Shown piece after piece: positions 15,382-22,690 of a DNA stretch of 22,690 nucleotides (positions within the stretch are counted from its first letter, which is position 1; every line of letters begins with the position of its first letter). The DNA comes from Lachnospiraceae bacterium (GTDB taxonomy: Bacteria > Bacillota_A > Clostridia > Lachnospirales > Lachnospiraceae), in assembly GCA_009774465.1 (NCBI GenBank), contig VSNT01000065.1, positions 1 through 22,690 of the forward strand, written 5' to 3'. Under the pieces are notes generated by a model. It saw only the letters and a program-made list of their open reading frames with translations, was not told where the DNA came from and searched no databases. A program made the translations under genes and the position numbers.

Positions 15382-15469
15382 CTGTTTCACCTCTTTTTAC
15401 CCATATTGTCCACAAGCTCTCACCTGAAATGTATCCAAACCTTCACACGCTGTACATCATCCTGCTGAT

Positions 15470-15503
15470 AAAAAAGCAGCAGTACCTGTTAAGATGCTGC
15501 TGC
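15470..15503 (-). terminator. Rho-independent terminator after tRNA-Leu
   Basis: Minus-strand GCAGCAG (15497-15503) pairs with CTGCTGC (15476-15482) and is followed by six U residues (15470-15475). It lies about 37 bases after the tRNA 3' end. Confidence 0.9.
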
Positions 15504-15540
15504 CCTTTTGGCAGATTAACTGAAAAATTATAATATCTGA

Positions 15541-15622
15541 TGCGGTTAGTGGGACTTGAACCCACACGCCTCTCAGCACAAGAACCTAAATCTTGCATGT
15601 CTGCCAATTCCATCATAACCGC
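15541..15622 (-). tRNA. tRNA-Leu (anticodon UAG)
   Basis: The minus strand gives a 7-base acceptor stem (GCGGTTA with TAACCGC), a D-arm ending in GGCAGAC, an anticodon stem CAAGA/TCTTG around loop TTTAGGT (anticodon TAG, reading CUA and CUG/CUN leucine codons), an enlarged variable region, and a T-arm GTGGG-TTCAAGT-CCCAC. The discriminator base is A and the 3' CCA is not encoded. It is a single-gene transcription unit with perfect-looking promoter and terminator. Confidence 0.96.
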
Positions 15623-15637
15623 TTTTGCTGCCTACTC

Positions 15638-15666
15638 ATAGTATCATCAAAAGCGCTTCCTGTCAA
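15638..15666 (-). promoter_or_regulatory. Promoter of tRNA-Leu
   Basis: Perfect -35 TTGACA (15661-15666), 17-base spacer, -10 TACTAT (15638-15643) on the minus strand; start about 9 bases before the mature tRNA 5' end. Confidence 0.8.
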
Positions 15667-15686
15667 TTGGCATTAACCACCCGGAT

Positions 15687-16133
15687 TCATGCTTTTTTCT
15701 CTTTAGACTCCTCTGTCACACCAGCTTTTTCAATCTTTTCGCTCTTCTCCATGCTTCTTACCGGCTGTACCTCCGAAGTCATGGTACACTTGCCGTCAAA
15801 GCTTGCTCCTTCGTCAATTACAAGAGATCTTGCAGAAATATTACCATTCACCTTACCTGTAGAAAGAATCTCCAGTTTTCCAAGAGATGCAATATCTCCG
15901 TCTACTCTTCCGGAAATAATAATATTCTTGGCGGACACATTTCCTTTCACTACTCCTTCAGGCCCAAGAATCAATTCCTCATCAGAGATACAGTTTCCGT
16001 TTACCGTACCGTCTACCCGGACAGTTCCTGTTGTCTTAAGATTTCCGTCGAAGACAGTTCCCTCACCGAGTACTGTGCTGACTTTTGTTTTTGTTCCTGC
16101 TGTTGCCATTGAGTTTTTGTTTTTTCCTATCAT
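15687..16133 (-). CDS. Bactofilin family cytoskeletal protein
   Basis: A 148-residue protein whose core (about 17-120) is the bactofilin beta-helix: a run of short strands with repeated glycine turns (FDGNLKTTGTVRVDGTVNGN, then GVVKGNVSAKNIIISGRVDG and further turns). The N-terminal tail is polar and the C-terminal tail (about 122-148) is charged (KSEKIEKAGVTEESKEKKA). Bactofilins polymerise without nucleotide and act as scaffolds for cell-wall enzymes or other complexes at the membrane. The ATG at 16133 follows AAAGGAG at 9 bases. It begins 15 bases after the M23-like gene, matching the common pairing of bactofilin with an M23 peptidase gene, so the two probably form one membrane-linked complex. 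Confidence 0.93.
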   Translation of the reverse strand: MIGKNKNSMATAGTKTKVSTVLGEGTVFDGNLKTTGTVRVDGTVNGNCISDEELILGPEGVVKGNVSAKNIIISGRVDGDIASLGKLEILSTGKVNGNISARSLVIDEGASFDGKCTMTSEVQPVRSMEKSEKIEKAGVTEESKEKKA

Positions 16134-16148
16134 TATATTAATCTCCTT

Positions 16149-16889
16149 TTATCCTTTTGCATCAATAATATTGATGGGGTCTATTGGTTCGCCTTCAAGA
16201 AATACCTGATAATCCAATTGTGTATTTTCCAGCGTAATCGTGATAAGCTCTGTTCCGGATATCACCTGATCCCCTTCCTGCACATTAAGCTGAGCTTCCT
16301 GATTACACATGTAACGGGTTTGATAGCCATTTTCATGCTCAATCTCAATAATATAAGGGTAAGTATCATCAGAGCTGATTGTTGTAACTGTACCGTCTTC
16401 CGTTGCAATAATACTGTCTTCCACCTGCATGCCAAAAGACATATAAGGCTGATCTGGTGAATAGGGCGATATTACGAGAGCAACTCCTGATGATGGAAAG
16501 CGATTAGGATAAGATCCCTCCTGCTCCGGCTCAGCTTCCTGCCCCTCTACGGTTTCTGCACTTGCTGTATCATCTGCTTCTTTGCTCTGCAGTGCTTCCA
16601 ATTCCTCTGATACCTTAGCCAGTTCGCCAGTCAAACGTTCATTTTCTTCCTTTAGCTGCAGTACCTGCTGCTCCCCGGATGTAATCTGTTTATGTAAGGC
16701 CGCCTGATTTCCAAGAACATATACAGCCCAGCAGGACATTCCTGCCGCTATGGCACAAAGAAGAAACAAGAAAACTGCAATCAGGTGAAAGGACGACTTT
16801 GAAACCCGGTACTTCTTAATTCTTTTTCCTGTATTGGAAACCATAAGTACAGAAAAAATTTCTTTTCGTTTATGCCTTTTCTGTTCCAT
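16149..16889 (-). CDS. Membrane coiled-coil protein with degenerate M23 (LytM-like) domain
   Basis: A 246-residue protein: cytoplasmic basic N-terminus (1-33), one membrane segment (about 34-57), a coiled coil (about 66-104), an acidic Ser/Glu-rich linker (about 104-126), then an M23-like beta domain (about 138-240). The fold's landmarks are clear (IIATEDGTVTTIS, HENGYQTRYM, VQEGDQVISGTELI, GEPIDP), but the zinc ligands of active enzymes are missing: the GxxTxYxH histidine is Cys195 and the HLH triplet reads QLD (224-226). It is thus likely a non-catalytic regulator or scaffold of a wall hydrolase. It has its own promoter and precedes bactofilin by 15 bases. The ATG follows GGGAGG with an 11-base spacer, a little long. 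Confidence 0.88.
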   Translation of the reverse strand: MEQKRHKRKEIFSVLMVSNTGKRIKKYRVSKSSFHLIAVFLFLLCAIAAGMSCWAVYVLGNQAALHKQITSGEQQVLQLKEENERLTGELAKVSEELEALQSKEADDTASAETVEGQEAEPEQEGSYPNRFPSSGVALVISPYSPDQPYMSFGMQVEDSIIATEDGTVTTISSDDTYPYIIEIEHENGYQTRYMCNQEAQLNVQEGDQVISGTELITITLENTQLDYQVFLEGEPIDPINIIDAKG

Positions 16890-16915
16890 ATTAATTATAA
16901 CCTCCCATGACTAGT

Positions 16916-16944
16916 ATGATAGAAAAAAAAATCGCTTCTGTCAA
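16916..16944 (-). promoter_or_regulatory. Promoter of the M23-like/bactofilin operon
   Basis: Perfect -35 TTGACA (16939-16944), 17-base spacer containing a T-run, -10 TATCAT (16916-16921) on the minus strand. Start near 16909, about 20 bases before the coding region. Confidence 0.8.
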
Positions 16945-16987
16945 GGAAGGAAAGCCAAATGATGCACAAAAAGTTATCTTTCTGCTT

Positions 16988-18967
16988 CTACAATTTCAAC
17001 AGACTTTTCAATGCTTCATTTCCTGCCGGATCTGCTAAAGCCCTGCATTTAACACGATTTACCGTCTTTCCCTGGGAATCTCTATAATATACGGCAAATT
17101 CCATATCCGGATTTTTTTCATTCAGCAGATAATCTTCACAAAAATCTTCAAAATAAAGAACTTTTGACAATTCCTTTATATATTCCTCATCTGTAAAAGT
17201 TTTTTCCCATTCCAGAGAATTCCAGTGGTACAAAAGCCCCTGGGTAAGCATATATTTATCCACAACAATTTTCGTAATTTTGTACGCACTGATGCTTCTG
17301 CTCCCAGCAATGCCATATTCTTCCAAAAGTTTCTGCACTTTTATAAATTCCGGATAGATATATCCGGACACATCTCCCTGGTTTTTTATGGAGACAAAAT
17401 CAAATCGTCCTGTCGGAGTATGTGTTCTTATATCAGAAAATGTCAAATCGTCAAAGTCTTCCTGATATGCTTTAAGCAGTTGCTGCCTTTCTTCCTCATT
17501 CAAATCCAGGGTATAGCTCTCCATCCCGTTCGTCCATCTCACCTCATAATATTTTAATGAGTCAAGGCGCATTTCTTCATAGCATCCTTCTTTAAATTCT
17601 CTGCCTGAAAATATCTCTTCAAATCCATAAAGAGCAGGCCAGGAAATTTGATATTTGCAATACTTTTCCCTTCCATTTTTCAAATCAAAACGTACCAGAA
17701 CCTCAAAATCCCCATCTTCTTCCATACAGTTTGCACTTACCCACTCATATGCCTTTTCCATTTCTTCCCCGGTAAGCTTCATGTTAAGCAGTACCTGGCT
17801 GCTGTCATCTCCGCTCTGCAGCGCGGTCAATACAACTGCCATAGCATCCACCTGTTTTTCAGAAGGAAATCCACTTTCCCTTTTCCCTGAAACAGCAAAC
17901 ACAGCCACCACAAAAATCACTGCCAGCACCTCCGCCAAAAGATGCCATCTGGCAGAAATAAATTTTCTGGCATCAAAAGAAATTAATATGTTCAGCAATC
18001 CATGCACAAGCGGTACGCCAAACAGGATTCCTGTTACTATAAACACCGTTTTAAAAAGGCCGAAGGAAAAGACCTGCAGCGCGCAAATCAGCCAAAGTAC
18101 CGCAAGCAGCATACATCCATAGCGGACCAGCAGGCAGACCGGCTTAAATGTAAACATGTTTCTTTTCCGCTCTACAGGGCGAATCTGAAAAATAAAGAAA
18201 TTGACTGCCAGAAGAATGATTGTTAAAAATGCAAGAAATAAAATATGGAACAAATATTCATCAATCCGCCATGCCGCCCCATCAACAAAATCTCTTATGC
18301 CGGCAGCATTTTCAAGAAGAGGCAAGGGAGAAAGGCATCCCTTTAACCGCTCCAGCGTTTCCGAATAATAAAAAGAAGGAATAAACAGCCGAAACATTTT
18401 TTCTGTTACAGCCATCCCTGCCGCCGGTCCAAAGAAAAACAGCACCAGCAAAAAGACCGTATAGCCCCAGTTTTGTGCCAAAAAAGAGGCCAGTATTGTT
18501 AAATTCATCACAAGCAAAAATCCAAGAAACAGGATGATACACCCTGCCCAGACAGAAAAAAGGCTGTCTTCATACCGGGAATATCCCATAGAAACAGATA
18601 TTCTGAAAAATAAAAACCTGCATACAATCAAAGAACTGGCAAATATAACCATATTGCTTATATATTCCGCCGCAAATAACTGTTTTCTGGAAAAGGGCAG
18701 ACTTAACATTAAGTCGGCTTTCTGCTGAGAATATAAACAGCGGAAGCTCCCAGCCCCCATCAATATGCCAAAAAAGAGCATTCCTGTAAAAAAAGAGGTG
18801 TTGCCTGCTCCCACATAAAGGCTTCTTACCTCTCCTGTGGGAATTGTCATTTTTGTAGAAAACAAAAGGCAGAACATTCCAAACACGTACCAGACTGCCA
18901 CAATCATCCACAGCTTGCTCTTTAAGTTTTCCCTAAGAAGCCCCATAAATCTTTTTACTGCTCTCAT
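16988..18967 (-). CDS. ABC-2-type transporter permease with large C-terminal soluble domain
   Basis: A 659-residue membrane protein. Residues about 1-360 contain roughly nine hydrophobic segments and the ABC-2 permease feature YSQQKADLMLSLPFSRKQL (about 79-97) after the second segment. Residues about 365-659 are soluble, probably extracytoplasmic, rich in Glu/Tyr, and not recognised. The start is taken at the ATG at 18967, which overlaps the ATPase stop as ATGA, the sign of translational coupling; an in-frame ATG five codons earlier has its purine stretch too close. It would pair with the ATPase at 18964-19608 to export a lipid, peptide or drug. I see no terminator in the 44 bases before the next promoter. 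Confidence 0.85.
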   Translation of the reverse strand: MRAVKRFMGLLRENLKSKLWMIVAVWYVFGMFCLLFSTKMTIPTGEVRSLYVGAGNTSFFTGMLFFGILMGAGSFRCLYSQQKADLMLSLPFSRKQLFAAEYISNMVIFASSLIVCRFLFFRISVSMGYSRYEDSLFSVWAGCIILFLGFLLVMNLTILASFLAQNWGYTVFLLVLFFFGPAAGMAVTEKMFRLFIPSFYYSETLERLKGCLSPLPLLENAAGIRDFVDGAAWRIDEYLFHILFLAFLTIILLAVNFFIFQIRPVERKRNMFTFKPVCLLVRYGCMLLAVLWLICALQVFSFGLFKTVFIVTGILFGVPLVHGLLNILISFDARKFISARWHLLAEVLAVIFVVAVFAVSGKRESGFPSEKQVDAMAVVLTALQSGDDSSQVLLNMKLTGEEMEKAYEWVSANCMEEDGDFEVLVRFDLKNGREKYCKYQISWPALYGFEEIFSGREFKEGCYEEMRLDSLKYYEVRWTNGMESYTLDLNEEERQQLLKAYQEDFDDLTFSDIRTHTPTGRFDFVSIKNQGDVSGYIYPEFIKVQKLLEEYGIAGSRSISAYKITKIVVDKYMLTQGLLYHWNSLEWEKTFTDEEYIKELSKVLYFEDFCEDYLLNEKNPDMEFAVYYRDSQGKTVNRVKCRALADPAGNEALKSLLKL

Positions 18968-19608
18968 AATACCTGGTTCCATTCCTCTTGTGTTAAAATT
19001 CTGCCCCTGTGTAAAAATCCTTTTTCCGTACAGATCTGTTCCAGTTCCTCCATATAATGGGACACAATGAGAATTGTCATTTTTCTGTTTTTGGCTGCAC
19101 TGGTTAAAATCTCATTCACCTTTTTTCTGATTCCGGGATCTAAACCATCAAATACCTCATCACACAAAAGATATTTTGTTCCTGCACAGACTGCCGCCCC
19201 GATAAACATCTGCTTTTTCATTCCCTTAGAAAAGCTGTCCACCACTGCGCCTTCCTCCAGCCCAAACTGTTCCAGAAGATAACGGTATTCTTCCATTGCA
19301 AACTGTGGGTAAAAGGTTTTATAAAAATCTCCAATTGTAAGGGGCGTCGCATTTCTTTCATAATACTGTACATCCGGCAGATAAAAAAGTGTCTCTTTTG
19401 CCGCTGTTTTAGAAGGATGTCTTCCATCTATCCTGATTTCTCCCCCATCTGGTCTGTAGATTCCTGCAATCAGCCGAAGCAGTGTACTTTTGCCTGCTCC
19501 GTTTTCTCCCACAAGACCGTAAATACTTCCCTCGGGAATAATCAGTGATACCTTGTCAAGACATAAAAACTGATCAAATTTTTTGGTGACGTTTTCCAGT
19601 TCAATCAT
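18964..19608 (-). CDS. ABC transporter ATP-binding protein
   Basis: A 214-residue nucleotide-binding subunit with Walker A GENGAGKS (34-41), signature SFSKGMKKQ (125-133, a variant of LSGGQ typical of ABC-2 exporters), Walker B YLLCDEVFDGLD (146-157, with catalytic Glu151) and switch His184 (VSHYMEE). The usual Q-loop glutamine is not obvious; the region reads YLPDVQYYERN. It powers the permease encoded next, with which it shares a 4-base start/stop overlap. Its own ATG lies 8 bases inside the end of the MATE gene, so the three proteins are translationally linked. The substrate is unknown; BcrA/YtrB-like exporters of peptides or antibiotics are the nearest general type. Confidence 0.92.
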   Translation of the reverse strand: MIELENVTKKFDQFLCLDKVSLIIPEGSIYGLVGENGAGKSTLLRLIAGIYRPDGGEIRIDGRHPSKTAAKETLFYLPDVQYYERNATPLTIGDFYKTFYPQFAMEEYRYLLEQFGLEEGAVVDSFSKGMKKQMFIGAAVCAGTKYLLCDEVFDGLDPGIRKKVNEILTSAAKNRKMTILIVSHYMEELEQICTEKGFLHRGRILTQEEWNQVL

Positions 19609-20977
19609 TGCCTTCTCCCATCCGCTTAATTACTTTATTACTAATCCGAATCAGGAAGAATATGGTAACTGCAAAAGATATAAGTTCTGCAATGGGAAAT
19701 GCCCACCATACATAGCTTACTTCCCCTAAAAGGGACAACAGATATGCCGCCGGCAGCAACACCACAAGCTGCCTTGCTATAGATACAATCATACTGTATA
19801 CTCCATTTCCAAGTGCCTGAAACAAAGAGCCGCAGACAATGCCAAAGCCGGCAAACAGAAAGCTGATACTGATAATTCTAAGCGCCGGCACACCAATGGC
19901 AAGCATACTTTGGGATGCATCAAACAATGCAAATAACTTCGCCGGAAAAATTTGAAAAATCAAAACTCCTGCTGCCATTAATCCTACCGCATAAAAAATA
20001 CTGAACTTCAAAGTCTGAACCATCCGGCCACGCTTTCCTGCCCCAAAATTAAAGGCAATAATCGGCACCATTCCATTATTTAATCCAAAAACAGGCATAA
20101 AAACAAAACTTTGAAGTTTAAAATATACACCAAATACTGCCACCGCCGTAGAGCTGAAGGAAATTAATATTTTATTCATCCCATAGGTCATTACAGAACC
20201 AATTGCCTGCATAATGATGGAAGGAATTCCAACTTGATAAATCTGCCCAATAATCTTTATATCCGGAACAAATCTTTTTAAATTCAGGTTGATATCCGTA
20301 TTCTTTTTCACATTAATTATAATTGCCAAAGTTCCTGCTATGATCTGTCCCATTACCGTGGCAACAGCAGCACCGGCAACTCCCATGCGTGGGATGCCAA
20401 AATAGCCGAAAATAAAAATCGGATCCAGAAAAATATTAATTACCGCTCCGGTTCCCTGTGTAATCATGGTATGAAAAGTCCTGCCTGTTGACTGCAGCAG
20501 CCTTTCAAAAATAAACTGGGTGTACATGCCAAAGGATGCGCAGCAGATAATCGTCAGGTACTGTTTTCCATAATCTATAATCTGTGTATCATTTGTCTGA
20601 CTTAAATAAAACGGTGTCGTAACAAAAATACCTACTATTAAAAAGACCAGATAACTTACTGCAGAAAGAAATATACCATTAACAGCCGTCTTGTCCGCCT
20701 TTTCAAAGTCCTTTTCTCCCAATGATCTGGACAAAAGCGCGTTTACGCCCACTCCCGTTCCCACACCTATTGCAATCATCAAAGATTGAATGGGAAATGC
20801 CATAGATACCGCTGTCAGCGCATTTTCATCGATTCTTGAAACAAAAATACTGTCTACAATATTATAAAGTGCCTGTACCAGCATTGAAATCATCATTGGC
20901 AATGACATATTAATTAATAATTTATTGACCGGCATAGTGCCCATCTTGTTTTCTCTTTTTTCCTGCGTTGCTTCCAT
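19601..20977 (-). CDS. MATE-family efflux transporter
   Basis: A protein of about 458 residues with twelve predicted membrane segments in two related halves. The MATE motifs visible are MSLPMMISMLVQALYNIVDS near the N-terminus, LQSTGRTFHTMITQGTGAVI before helix 5, and FVFMPVFGLNNGMVPIIAFN in the second half. It should export organic cations or metabolites in exchange for Na+ or H+. The ATG at 20977 is used; a TTG two codons earlier lies only 4 bases after GGAGG, the ATG 10 bases after it, so either could serve. It overlaps the ABC ATPase gene by 8 bases and follows the C39-like peptidase gene by 62 bases. Physical linkage of two exporters suggests a joint export or resistance role (inference). 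Confidence 0.92.
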   Translation of the reverse strand: MEATQEKRENKMGTMPVNKLLINMSLPMMISMLVQALYNIVDSIFVSRIDENALTAVSMAFPIQSLMIAIGVGTGVGVNALLSRSLGEKDFEKADKTAVNGIFLSAVSYLVFLIVGIFVTTPFYLSQTNDTQIIDYGKQYLTIICCASFGMYTQFIFERLLQSTGRTFHTMITQGTGAVINIFLDPIFIFGYFGIPRMGVAGAAVATVMGQIIAGTLAIIINVKKNTDINLNLKRFVPDIKIIGQIYQVGIPSIIMQAIGSVMTYGMNKILISFSSTAVAVFGVYFKLQSFVFMPVFGLNNGMVPIIAFNFGAGKRGRMVQTLKFSIFYAVGLMAAGVLIFQIFPAKLFALFDASQSMLAIGVPALRIISISFLFAGFGIVCGSLFQALGNGVYSMIVSIARQLVVLLPAAYLLSLLGEVSYVWWAFPIAELISFAVTIFFLIRISNKVIKRMGEGND

Positions 20978-21039
20978 TTTCAATCTTCCTCCATTCTAAA
21001 ACACTTTGCCCAGGGACAGAGCAAAACAGCAAGACAATT

Positions 21040-21690
21040 TTAAGGGGCCTTATAAGTAATACTGCCTGCGGATATCCTGAAAAAAGTATGCCTGTAAAGG
21101 GGCATTTTCAACATGGAAGTGTTCCATAGCTTCCGAAACTCCCTATTGCTGACCTTTCTGTTATAAGCCTTTTTACTGCAGTTTGCCAGCTCCGCCAAAG
21201 AATCCGCCAGAAACAGGTTTCCTTCATCATAGCCTACTACCGGGACATAGTGCAGCCACTTTTTCCCGGGATATGTTCTGATAAAAACAATAGGCGGATT
21301 CCCGCTGCTAATTTCCTTTTTCAGAGCATTTAAATTTCCGGTGCAGTAGACCACATTCAGCCCCTGCTGCCGCAAAAGCTTTTTCACGCCTTTAGGATAC
21401 ACACCATCCCTGCGCCTGCCAGAGATTTCCCTGTACAGTTCCGCTCCTTCGGCCTCTCTTCCATAATGCCGCAATACAAAAGCACAGGCATAGGCAGAAC
21501 ATTCCGTGGATGACTGAAGGTCAATCCGGTTGGGATGTGACATAAGGAAACAGGGCGGATAACATTTACCAACAAAATATGGACGTAAAACTCCCATCAA
21601 CAGGCAGTTGACTGCTGTAATGAATATAAGTGACCGAAAAACAATTCTAATAAATGACCAGAAAAAAGCCGGATTACAAATCTCCTGCAT
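21040..21690 (-). CDS. Membrane-anchored C39-like cysteine peptidase
   Basis: A 216-residue protein with one N-terminal membrane segment (about 12-35) and a papain-like C39 domain outside or facing the membrane (about 55-200). The expected catalytic residues can be picked out: Gln59 (oxyanion), Cys64 (LQSSTECSAYACA), His147 (WLHYVPVVGYD) and Asp163 (NLFLADS). C39 peptidases commonly cleave leader peptides at double-glycine sites before export, or act as isolated peptidases. There is no ABC exporter fused to it; the downstream MATE and ABC-2 genes may be functional partners. I see no small double-glycine precursor gene nearby. The ATG follows GGGGAGG with a 9-base spacer. The substrate is unknown. 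Confidence 0.8.
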   Translation of the reverse strand: MQEICNPAFFWSFIRIVFRSLIFITAVNCLLMGVLRPYFVGKCYPPCFLMSHPNRIDLQSSTECSAYACAFVLRHYGREAEGAELYREISGRRRDGVYPKGVKKLLRQQGLNVVYCTGNLNALKKEISSGNPPIVFIRTYPGKKWLHYVPVVGYDEGNLFLADSLAELANCSKKAYNRKVSNREFRKLWNTSMLKMPLYRHTFFRISAGSITYKAP

Positions 21691-21784
21691 AAAACCTGAC
21701 CTCCCCTATCCGCTATAGCTCCATTCCCGTCTGCTTTTCCCTAAGGAAATGTTTTAATTTTTTGTTCTAAACACATACTTAATC

Positions 21785-21812
21785 ATTATACTAAATATAA
21801 AATGGAATGCAA
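21785..21812 (-). promoter_or_regulatory. Probable promoter of the C39-peptidase/exporter genes
   Basis: Perfect -10 TATAAT (21785-21790) with TTGCAT (21807-21812) at 16 bases as a weak -35, on the minus strand. It overlaps nothing coding and leaves a leader of about 90 bases. Confidence 0.5.
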
Positions 21813-21824
21813 CAAATTCTCTGT

Positions 21825-22390
21825 TTACTTTACAAAAGGCTCATTCATCCGGCTTGCAAAATCTTCAATGCCTGATGCCTTCACTGCCATTTTAAGCCAG
21901 TCTTTTAATACCATTAAATCTTTCTGCGCAAAAATTTCTTTTTTCAGGTCGTCAGGAACTGTTCCGTGCTCCTCCAGCAAATCTATAATGCTTTCTGCTT
22001 TTCCCGCTTTTTTTCCTTCTCGTTTAGCTTCCTCTCGCTCTTCATACATAAATTCATCAAATGCACAACTCATCTCCTCTTCCCTGTCCTTTCCTTTTTT
22101 CATCTGCTGCGTCAACTGTTTTAGTTCTCTGGAATTGATTAACTCGCAAAGCATGTCCCAGCTCTCCTCATCCATTTAAATTGTTGGCCTGATTTATCCT
22201 GTATCATGACAAGATCACTGCTTTTTTCCAATGCAGTTTCCCCATCTGCGCTGGATAACACAGGATTTATTATTCTGAGCCGCGCCGGCTTCAGCATCTG
22301 CCTTCCCCTGAACACTCCACCATTCCACAGATCTGCATACCTTCTGGCATCCTCCAGATAAGATTTTAGTCCGATATCTTCTTTTCCCAC
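21825..22390 (-). pseudogene. Broken Rpn/PD-(D/E)XK nuclease-family transposase, core deleted
   Basis: Two fragments in different frames. The 5' part starts at GTG 22390 with AAAGGAGG 4 bases upstream, and its translation contains LKSYLEDARRYADLWNG and FRGRQMLKPARL, the usual N-terminus of Rpn-type PD-(D/E)XK transposases. It breaks off after SGQQFKWM near 22175-22180. The 3' part (21825-22175) starts MDEESWDMLCEL and continues with the charged helical C-terminal tail of the same family (EREEAKREGKKAGKAE, then a leucine-rich end). The middle, which holds the nuclease catalytic residues in intact members of about 300 residues, is absent, and the reading frame shifts at the join. The gene is therefore inactive, unless the C-terminal fragment is still made from ATG 22175. 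Full-length comparison was not possible. Confidence 0.8.
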
Positions 22391-22602
22391 AAAACCTCCT
22401 TTGCAGGATGCCATATTTTTCCCGAAATATGAGTCCTCCTGCCTTATTCATTTTTATTTTGGAATAAAAGCATGATTTCCTCTGATACCCGACGGGCAAT
22501 GACAATCGTTCCTCTTTAAGGTTTCAACGATTAAAACCAACAGGCAGCGCACTTTGTCAACTGCCCATTGAAAACGAAATTAAATTATGAAATATATGCT
22601 TT
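22391..22602 (-). other. Long untranslated leader of the pseudogene with inverted repeats
   Basis: About 210 bases between the proposed start site and the GTG hold three inverted repeats: AATCGTT/AACGATT (22504-22510 and 22526-22532), GGCAG/CTGCC (22543-22547 and 22561-22565) and CATATTT/AAATATG near 22412-22432. No credible coding region is seen; a frame at 22215-22505 overlaps the pseudogene in another frame and lacks family features. No known RNA class is recognised. Confidence 0.4.
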
Positions 22603-22608
22603 TGAGAA

Positions 22609-22637
22609 ATTATAGCATAAAAAATTTCAATTGTCAT
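22609..22637 (-). promoter_or_regulatory. Strong promoter upstream of the transposase remnant
   Basis: Perfect -10 TATAAT (22609-22614), 17-base spacer, and -35 ATGACA (22632-22637, five of six consensus bases) on the minus strand. Sequence beyond it to the window end is A/T-rich with nothing recognisable. Confidence 0.65.
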
Positions 22638-22690
22638 ATAAAAACTTTTTTCACATTTTGATAGAAGAAAAAATACACAATACAACATAT

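Noticed and set aside
15625..16209. Plus-strand frame of 194 codons opposite the bactofilin gene
   Set aside because: It runs antisense across a clear bactofilin and part of the M23-like gene, has low-complexity Ser/Pro/Phe composition and no ribosome site. It is a shadow of the real genes.
17655..18122. Plus-strand frame of 155 codons within the ABC permease
   Set aside because: Antisense shadow with repetitive Ser/Thr/Ala composition; the permease frame has membrane segments and gene coupling.
22215..22505. Minus-strand frame of 96 codons overlapping the transposase remnant
   Set aside because: Different frame from the recognised N-terminal fragment; rich in Arg/Cys/Lys with no family resemblance.
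1..22690. CRISPR array, prophage, integrase or toxin-antitoxin locus
   Set aside because: No regularly spaced direct repeats, phage structural genes, integrase or recognisable toxin-antitoxin pair are seen on either strand.

Overview
The window reads as chromosomal DNA of a low-to-medium GC anaerobic Firmicute, most likely a Lachnospiraceae-type Clostridium relative. The grounds are strong AGGAGG ribosome sites, a CheX-type phosphatase, a pyrophosphate-type phosphofructokinase, a bactofilin, a yybP-ykoY-type leader and a tRNA without an encoded CCA. That placement is inference. Every gene I accept lies on the minus strand, so the biology runs from high to low coordinates.

Right end (22.7-16.9 kb): a strong promoter and long leader precede a broken PD-(D/E)XK (Rpn-like) transposase gene that has lost its nuclease core. 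Next comes a group formed by a membrane-anchored C39-like cysteine peptidase, a MATE exporter, and an ABC-2 ATPase/permease pair. The last three genes overlap or are very close.

Middle (16.9-11.2 kb): a promoter drives a coiled-coil membrane protein with a metal-site-less M23 fold, followed by a bactofilin. Then come tRNA-Leu(UAG) with its own promoter and terminator, a second MATE transporter, and a Ca2+/Na+-type antiporter controlled by a yybP-ykoY (manganese) riboswitch with attenuator. A pyrophosphate-type phosphofructokinase with its own promoter and terminator follows, then a structured palindromic intergenic element.

Left half (11.2-0 kb): a dense signalling island. It starts with a CheX-like protein carrying four N-terminal MshEN-type (c-di-GMP-binding-like) motifs and a CheY. 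A LacI-type regulator with a likely autoregulatory operator follows. Then comes a phosphorelay operon with its own promoter and terminator: membrane hybrid kinase with two receivers, stand-alone Hpt, and receiver-HD-GYP effector. A second operon holds a soluble PAS kinase whose C-terminus looks like an Hpt with Glu in place of His, a receiver-HD-GYP with a damaged HD motif, CheR, CheB, and the start of another receiver protein at the window edge.

The most unusual observations are the MshEN-repeat/CheX fusion and the pairing of an intact relay (kinase, Hpt, HD-GYP) with a nearby degenerate mirror image (pseudo-Hpt kinase, pseudo-HD-GYP) linked to CheR/CheB. No CheA, CheW, receptor or flagellar gene is visible. 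Together these suggest a non-canonical circuit joining c-di-GMP turnover to Che-type adaptation enzymes. This is a hypothesis from sequence only.
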